From the NCBI GenBank assembly GCA_030037695.1, contig JASHQF010000128.1, positions 1 to 7,624 on the forward strand: a DNA stretch of 7,624 nucleotides, read 5' to 3'. The stretch's first letter is position 1, and every line of letters begins with the position of its first letter. This DNA is from Thermoplasmata archaeon. Its GTDB lineage: Archaea; Thermoplasmatota; Thermoplasmata; Lutacidiplasmatales; UBA184. Positions 5,443-7,624 of the stretch are shown one piece after another. Under the pieces are notes generated by a model. The model was not told the DNA's origin. It did no database searches and saw only the letters and a list, made by a program, of their open reading frames with translations. A program made the position numbers and the translations under genes.

Positions 5443-6078
5443 ATGGGCCCGTGGGAGCTCTACGGCGCCGTGATCCTGAGCGTCTTCGCCATCGTCGACC
5501 CGGTCGGGGTCGTCCCGTTCTTCGTCGCCCTCACCGAGGGGTTCGACGACGCCGACCGTCGGGTCGTCGTCAAGCGGGCGACGCTCGTACTCGGCTCGGT
5601 CCTGCTCCTGTTCGCGCTGCTGGGGCGGTTCCTGTTCGCGGTCTTCGGGTTCACGCTCGGGGCGTTCGAGATCGCGGGCGGCATCGTGCTGTTCGTGGTC
5701 GCGTTCGACATGCTCGAGGGGCGCGTCACCCGGACGAAGCTCTCGCCCCAGGACCGGGAGGCCGCGGTCGAGCATCGGGATGAGGTCGCGGTCGTGCCGC
5801 TCGGCATCCCGCTGCTCGCCGGGCCCGGGGCGATCTCGACCGTGATGATCGACGCGGGCAGCGCGGGGGGCACCCCGCTCTCCATCGCCGGGACGTTCGT
5901 CGCGATCGCGATCGTGACGGTCCTGACGTTCTTCGTGCTTACGCTCGGGCCGCCGATCCTGCGCGCGCTCGGGAAGGTCGGCGTGATGGCGATGACCCGC
6001 GTCCTCGGCCTGATCCTCGCCGCCCTCGGCGTCCAGTTCGTGCTGAACGGGGTCGCTTCCGTGCTCCCGCACCTGTAG
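5443..6078 (+). CDS. MarC-family integral membrane protein
   Basis: A complete 211-residue membrane protein of the MarC family (normal length about 200). It lies in the cytoplasmic membrane; despite the name, the family has no proven role in multiple antibiotic resistance and its substrate is unknown. Hydrophobic segments lie at about 5-30, 45-68, 72-90, 115-137, 147-170 and 183-206, fitting six membrane passes. Family motifs are visible: DPVGVVPFF (19-27), FDMLEG (88-93), VPLGIPLLAGPGAIS (118-132) and RVLGLILAALGVQF (186-199). The paired DPxGxxP and PLxxPLxAGPGAI motifs are the family hallmark. Start ATG 5443 is backed by GGAGGG 5 nt upstream. It lies 73 nt after the unknown beta-rich gene and may be transcribed independently. 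Downstream come strong inverted repeats, and the opposite-strand frame of the DUF1684 gene stays open into its last 140 nt. Confidence 0.95.
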   Translation: MGPWELYGAVILSVFAIVDPVGVVPFFVALTEGFDDADRRVVVKRATLVLGSVLLLFALLGRFLFAVFGFTLGAFEIAGGIVLFVVAFDMLEGRVTRTKLSPQDREAAVEHRDEVAVVPLGIPLLAGPGAISTVMIDAGSAGGTPLSIAGTFVAIAIVTVLTFFVLTLGPPILRALGKVGVMAMTRVLGLILAALGVQFVLNGVASVLPHL

Positions 6079-6709
6079 GCCGGCGGGCCCTCGCCGGGCC
6101 GGGTCGGCTCGCCCGGACGAGCCGCCGCGGCGTCCGGGCGAGGACCACGCTCGAGGGGGTCCTCGGGTTCACGTCCGCCGCCCAGACCCGCTCCCCGGCG
6201 CGCACGGCGACCGGGAGATCGTTCTCCGCCGGGGGGAACGGGCACTCGAACTCGTCGGTGTACGCGCAGTAGGGATTGAACGCGCGGTTGAAGTCAAGCT
6301 CGTAGCGGTCGGCCTCGTTGAGCTCGAGCGTCACGTACCGGCCCGCCCCGTAGCTCTCCCGGCCGCTCGTGAGGTCGCGGAACGGGACGAACACGGAGGT
6401 CCCGACCCCCTCGCCCGCGTGGAAGACCCGGAGCCGTAGCTCGCGCCCCGCGAGGGAGAACGTGAGCTCCCCCAGGTCCCGCATCACCGCCTGGTTGTCC
6501 CGGTTCGTCCGGAGGTAGGCCTCCGCGGGGCTCTCCCGACGCACGAGGGCGGCGCTGACGCGGTAGCGGGCGTCCGGGGGGAAGTACTTGAGGTCGTGGA
6601 ACGGGACCCGGCCGGCGACGAACGGCGACTCGACGTGGCGCGCCATGAAGTCGTTCTTCATCGCGCGCTCGGTCTCGAGCTCGCGCCGCCACGTCTCGCT
6701 CCGCTCCAT
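5939..6709 (-). CDS. DUF1684 family protein with anomalous open 3' extension
   Basis: From ATG 6709 the frame is open for 256 residues. Residues about 1-173 match the DUF1684 family, whose function is unknown: VESPFVAG (26-33), VFVPFRDLTSGRESYGAGRY (107-125 region), LDFNRAFNPYCAY (138-150), a Cys-bearing FECPFPPAEN (154-163) and LPVAVRAGE (165-173), which is near where family members usually end. The remaining 83 residues are Arg/Pro/Gly-rich low complexity, and the last 46 or so are antisense to MarC. A TGA in the neighbouring frame at 6171-6169 would end the protein near residue 180, so a one-base frameshift or sequencing error around 6170-6200 is plausible; otherwise the convergent genes overlap by 140 nt. 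A GTTAAG element overlapping the GNAT stop, about 28 nt before the ATG, could be a TATA box; there is no Shine-Dalgarno site. It follows the GNAT gene by 26 nt. Domain call good, 3' end doubtful. Confidence 0.8.
   Translation of the reverse strand: MERSETWRRELETERAMKNDFMARHVESPFVAGRVPFHDLKYFPPDARYRVSAALVRRESPAEAYLRTNRDNQAVMRDLGELTFSLAGRELRLRVFHAGEGVGTSVFVPFRDLTSGRESYGAGRYVTLELNEADRYELDFNRAFNPYCAYTDEFECPFPPAENDLPVAVRAGERVWAADVNPRTPSSVVLARTPRRLVRASRPGPARARRPTGAGARKRPRSARTGRRGRRGSGRGRGSSPSRRPSRARAGSAARA
6080..6142. terminator. Hairpin cluster after MarC (non-canonical terminator or mRNA 3' structure)
   Basis: Starting 2 nt after the MarC stop are nested perfect inverted repeats: CCGGCG (6080-6085) with CGCCGG (6092-6097); CGGCTCG (6105-6111) with CGAGCCG (6118-6124); and the strongest, a 12-bp stem of 6108-6119 paired with 6131-6142 around an 11-nt loop. 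The second and third overlap and are mutually exclusive. No T-tract follows on either strand, so this is not a standard intrinsic terminator and archaeal termination here cannot be proven. A stem this long between convergent genes suggests a bidirectional 3' end or mRNA-stabilising structure. High GC makes short stems common, but 12 perfect pairs is notable. Confidence 0.45.
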
Positions 6710-6735
6710 CGTCGCACGGCGAACCGGGGGGCCGC

Positions 6736-7335
6736 TTAACTCCTCGCGGACGCGCCGGGCGGGCCCCGCGGGGGCCGACGGTCCCGCACCATGAGGATCT
6801 CGTCGATCTCCGCCCCCTGGCGCCGGAACGCCCCGGGGATGCGGCCGGCGTGCACGAAGCCGAACCGTTCGTAGAGCCGGACCGCGCCCTCGTTGGAGGC
6901 GAACACCGAGAGGCGCACGAGGGGGAAGACGTCGCGGGCCTTCTCGAGCGCCGCCGCCAGCAGCGCCGAGCCGATCCCCTGTCCCCGATGGTCCCGGTGG
7001 ACGAGGATCCCGAGCACGCCGACGTGCCCCCGCTCGGAGGCCCGCACCCCGCCCGAGGGATCGATCGTGCAATGCCCGACCACCCGGCCCTCCCGTTCGG
7101 CGACGACGGCGATCCCCTCCCCGTCCAGGTTCCGGCGGAACAGGCCGGAGAACCAACCGACCTCGTCCGCGACGGTCGGTCGGTCGCGAAAGAGGTGGAT
7201 CCCGTGGTTCCCCCCGCGCTCCCGCTCCTCGTAGAGGAGGTAGTACGTCTCCCGGAGATCGTCGAAATCGGCCCACCGGAGCTCGCGCACCGTCACGGGG
7301 GCGCTCCCCCCGGCGGTCGGCGGGGTCGCGGGCAC
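6736..7335 (-). CDS. GNAT-family N-acetyltransferase
   Basis: A 199-residue protein of the GNAT fold, which transfers acetyl from acetyl-CoA to an amine (small molecule, peptide N-terminus or lysine; target unknown). The acetyl-CoA pyrophosphate loop is clear: VGVLGILVHRDHRGQGIGSA (105-124), with R117-G-Q-G120-I-G122 matching R/QxxGxG/A. It is followed by LVRLSVFASNEGAVRLYERF (139-158), the motif B helix, ending in FGFVHAGRIPGAFRR. An early VTVRELRWADFDDLRE (14-29) is the usual first strand and helix. The start is uncertain: GTG 7335 lies 4 nt after the stop of the MIP18-type gene, but GTG 7296 (Val14) has a GGGGGGAG about 7 nt upstream and begins right at the conserved domain, giving 186 residues. 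The tight spacing indicates co-transcription with the upstream gene and perhaps with DUF1684. Confidence 0.9.
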   Translation of the reverse strand: MPATPPTAGGSAPVTVRELRWADFDDLRETYYLLYEERERGGNHGIHLFRDRPTVADEVGWFSGLFRRNLDGEGIAVVAEREGRVVGHCTIDPSGGVRASERGHVGVLGILVHRDHRGQGIGSALLAAALEKARDVFPLVRLSVFASNEGAVRLYERFGFVHAGRIPGAFRRQGAEIDEILMVRDRRPPRGPPGASARS

Positions 7336-7339
7336 GGCG

Positions 7340-7624
7340 CTAGGCGTAGCCGAACTGGTGCTTGGCGAAGTCGCTCATCCGTTCGGGCGTCCAGGGCGGC
7401 TCCCAGACCATCTCGACGGTGGCGCCCGCGACGTGCGGGACCTTCTCGATCGCGGTCTTGATCTCCTCGGCCAGGATCCCGGCGACCGGGCAGCCCGGCG
7501 CCGTGAGCGTCATCTTGAGCGTCACCCGGTCCCCCTGCCACTCGAACCCGTAGATGAGCCCGAGATCGACGATGTTCATCGGGATCTCGGGGTCGTAGAT
7601 CTGCTTCAGGCTCTCGGTGATCAG
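7340..7624 (-). CDS. MIP18/DUF59-family Fe-S cluster assembly protein, 5' end outside window
   Basis: The frame enters from the right edge with no start codon needed inside the window; 94 C-terminal residues are visible. The Met at 7579 is internal, because the conserved family N-terminus ESLKQIYDPEIP lies before it in the same frame. Visible motifs are IYDPEIPMNIVDLGLIY (9-25), MTLTAPGCPVAG with the conserved Cys (38-49) and WEPPWTPERMSDFAKHQFGY near the end. Relatives (SufT, PaaD, eukaryotic MIP18) help deliver iron-sulfur clusters to client proteins, often with an ApbC/Mrp-type ATPase. The final WxPPWTPERMSD resembles PaaD/SufT-type C-termini. The GNAT gene begins 4 nt after the TAG stop, so they are probably one transcript. 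The family is firm; which Fe-S client or pathway is served cannot be told. Confidence 0.92.
   Translation of the reverse strand: MITESLKQIYDPEIPMNIVDLGLIYGFEWQGDRVTLKMTLTAPGCPVAGILAEEIKTAIEKVPHVAGATVEMVWEPPWTPERMSDFAKHQFGYA

Noticed and set aside
4795..6072. Long open minus-strand frame upstream of OsmC, in phase with it
   Set aside because: It is antisense to MarC and the unknown gene, its translation is His/Arg/Asp-rich low complexity, and the OsmC homology starts exactly at ATG 4794 with a TATA-like box before it.
1..7624. tRNA, rRNA, CRISPR array, insertion sequence, toxin-antitoxin or defence system
   Set aside because: No cloverleaf, regularly spaced repeats, transposase, terminal inverted repeats or nuclease motifs seen; almost all of the window is filled by the listed genes.

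Overview
This is very GC-rich DNA from an archaeon. The anchor is a complete replication factor C large subunit (clamp loader), which is archaeal/eukaryotic rather than bacterial. Small intergenic gaps, GTG starts and TATA-like boxes about 26 nt upstream of start codons (a leaderless pattern) agree. The proteins are rich in Arg, Ala, Gly and Pro and lack the strong acidic bias of haloarchaea, so I infer a non-halophilic, high-GC archaeon, perhaps a Thermoplasmatota-like lineage. That placement is a guess, not shown by the sequence.

Layout. (1) Minus strand, 2557 down to the left edge: three closely spaced genes in transcription order, a degenerate aldo-keto-reductase-like protein, a BCP/PrxQ-type peroxiredoxin, and an enolase-superfamily acid-sugar dehydratase that runs off the window. 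Gaps of about 25 nt suggest one transcript. (2) Divergent from these on the plus strand, the RFC large subunit (2643-4340) with an unusual insertion of about 80 residues between Walker B and sensor 1. (3) Convergent with it, an OsmC-family peroxide-reductase-like gene (4794-4357). (4) A short intergenic region (4795-4883) that appears to drive OsmC leftward and an unrecognised small beta-rich protein with a basic tail rightward; it contains a perfect GCACGT-N6-ACGTGC palindrome over the OsmC TATA-like box. (5) A MarC-family membrane protein (5443-6078) with the clearest Shine-Dalgarno site of the window. (6) A hairpin-dense stretch with a perfect 12-bp stem. (7) Minus strand from the right edge: a MIP18/DUF59 Fe-S assembly-type protein (5' part outside the window), a GNAT acetyltransferase and a DUF1684 protein whose frame stays open past its conserved end into MarC antisense.

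How the genes fit together: two thiol-peroxidase-type proteins (peroxiredoxin, OsmC) and an Fe-S maturation-type protein suggest redox housekeeping, but they sit in three separate transcription units. The dehydratase fits archaeal Entner-Doudoroff-type sugar-acid catabolism. I see no mobile element, CRISPR array, RNA gene, defence island or other obvious new multi-gene system. The most unusual observations are the RFC insertion, the AKR-like protein lacking most catalytic residues, the palindromic promoter, and the DUF1684 3' end. No stretch longer than 300 bases lacks a gene.
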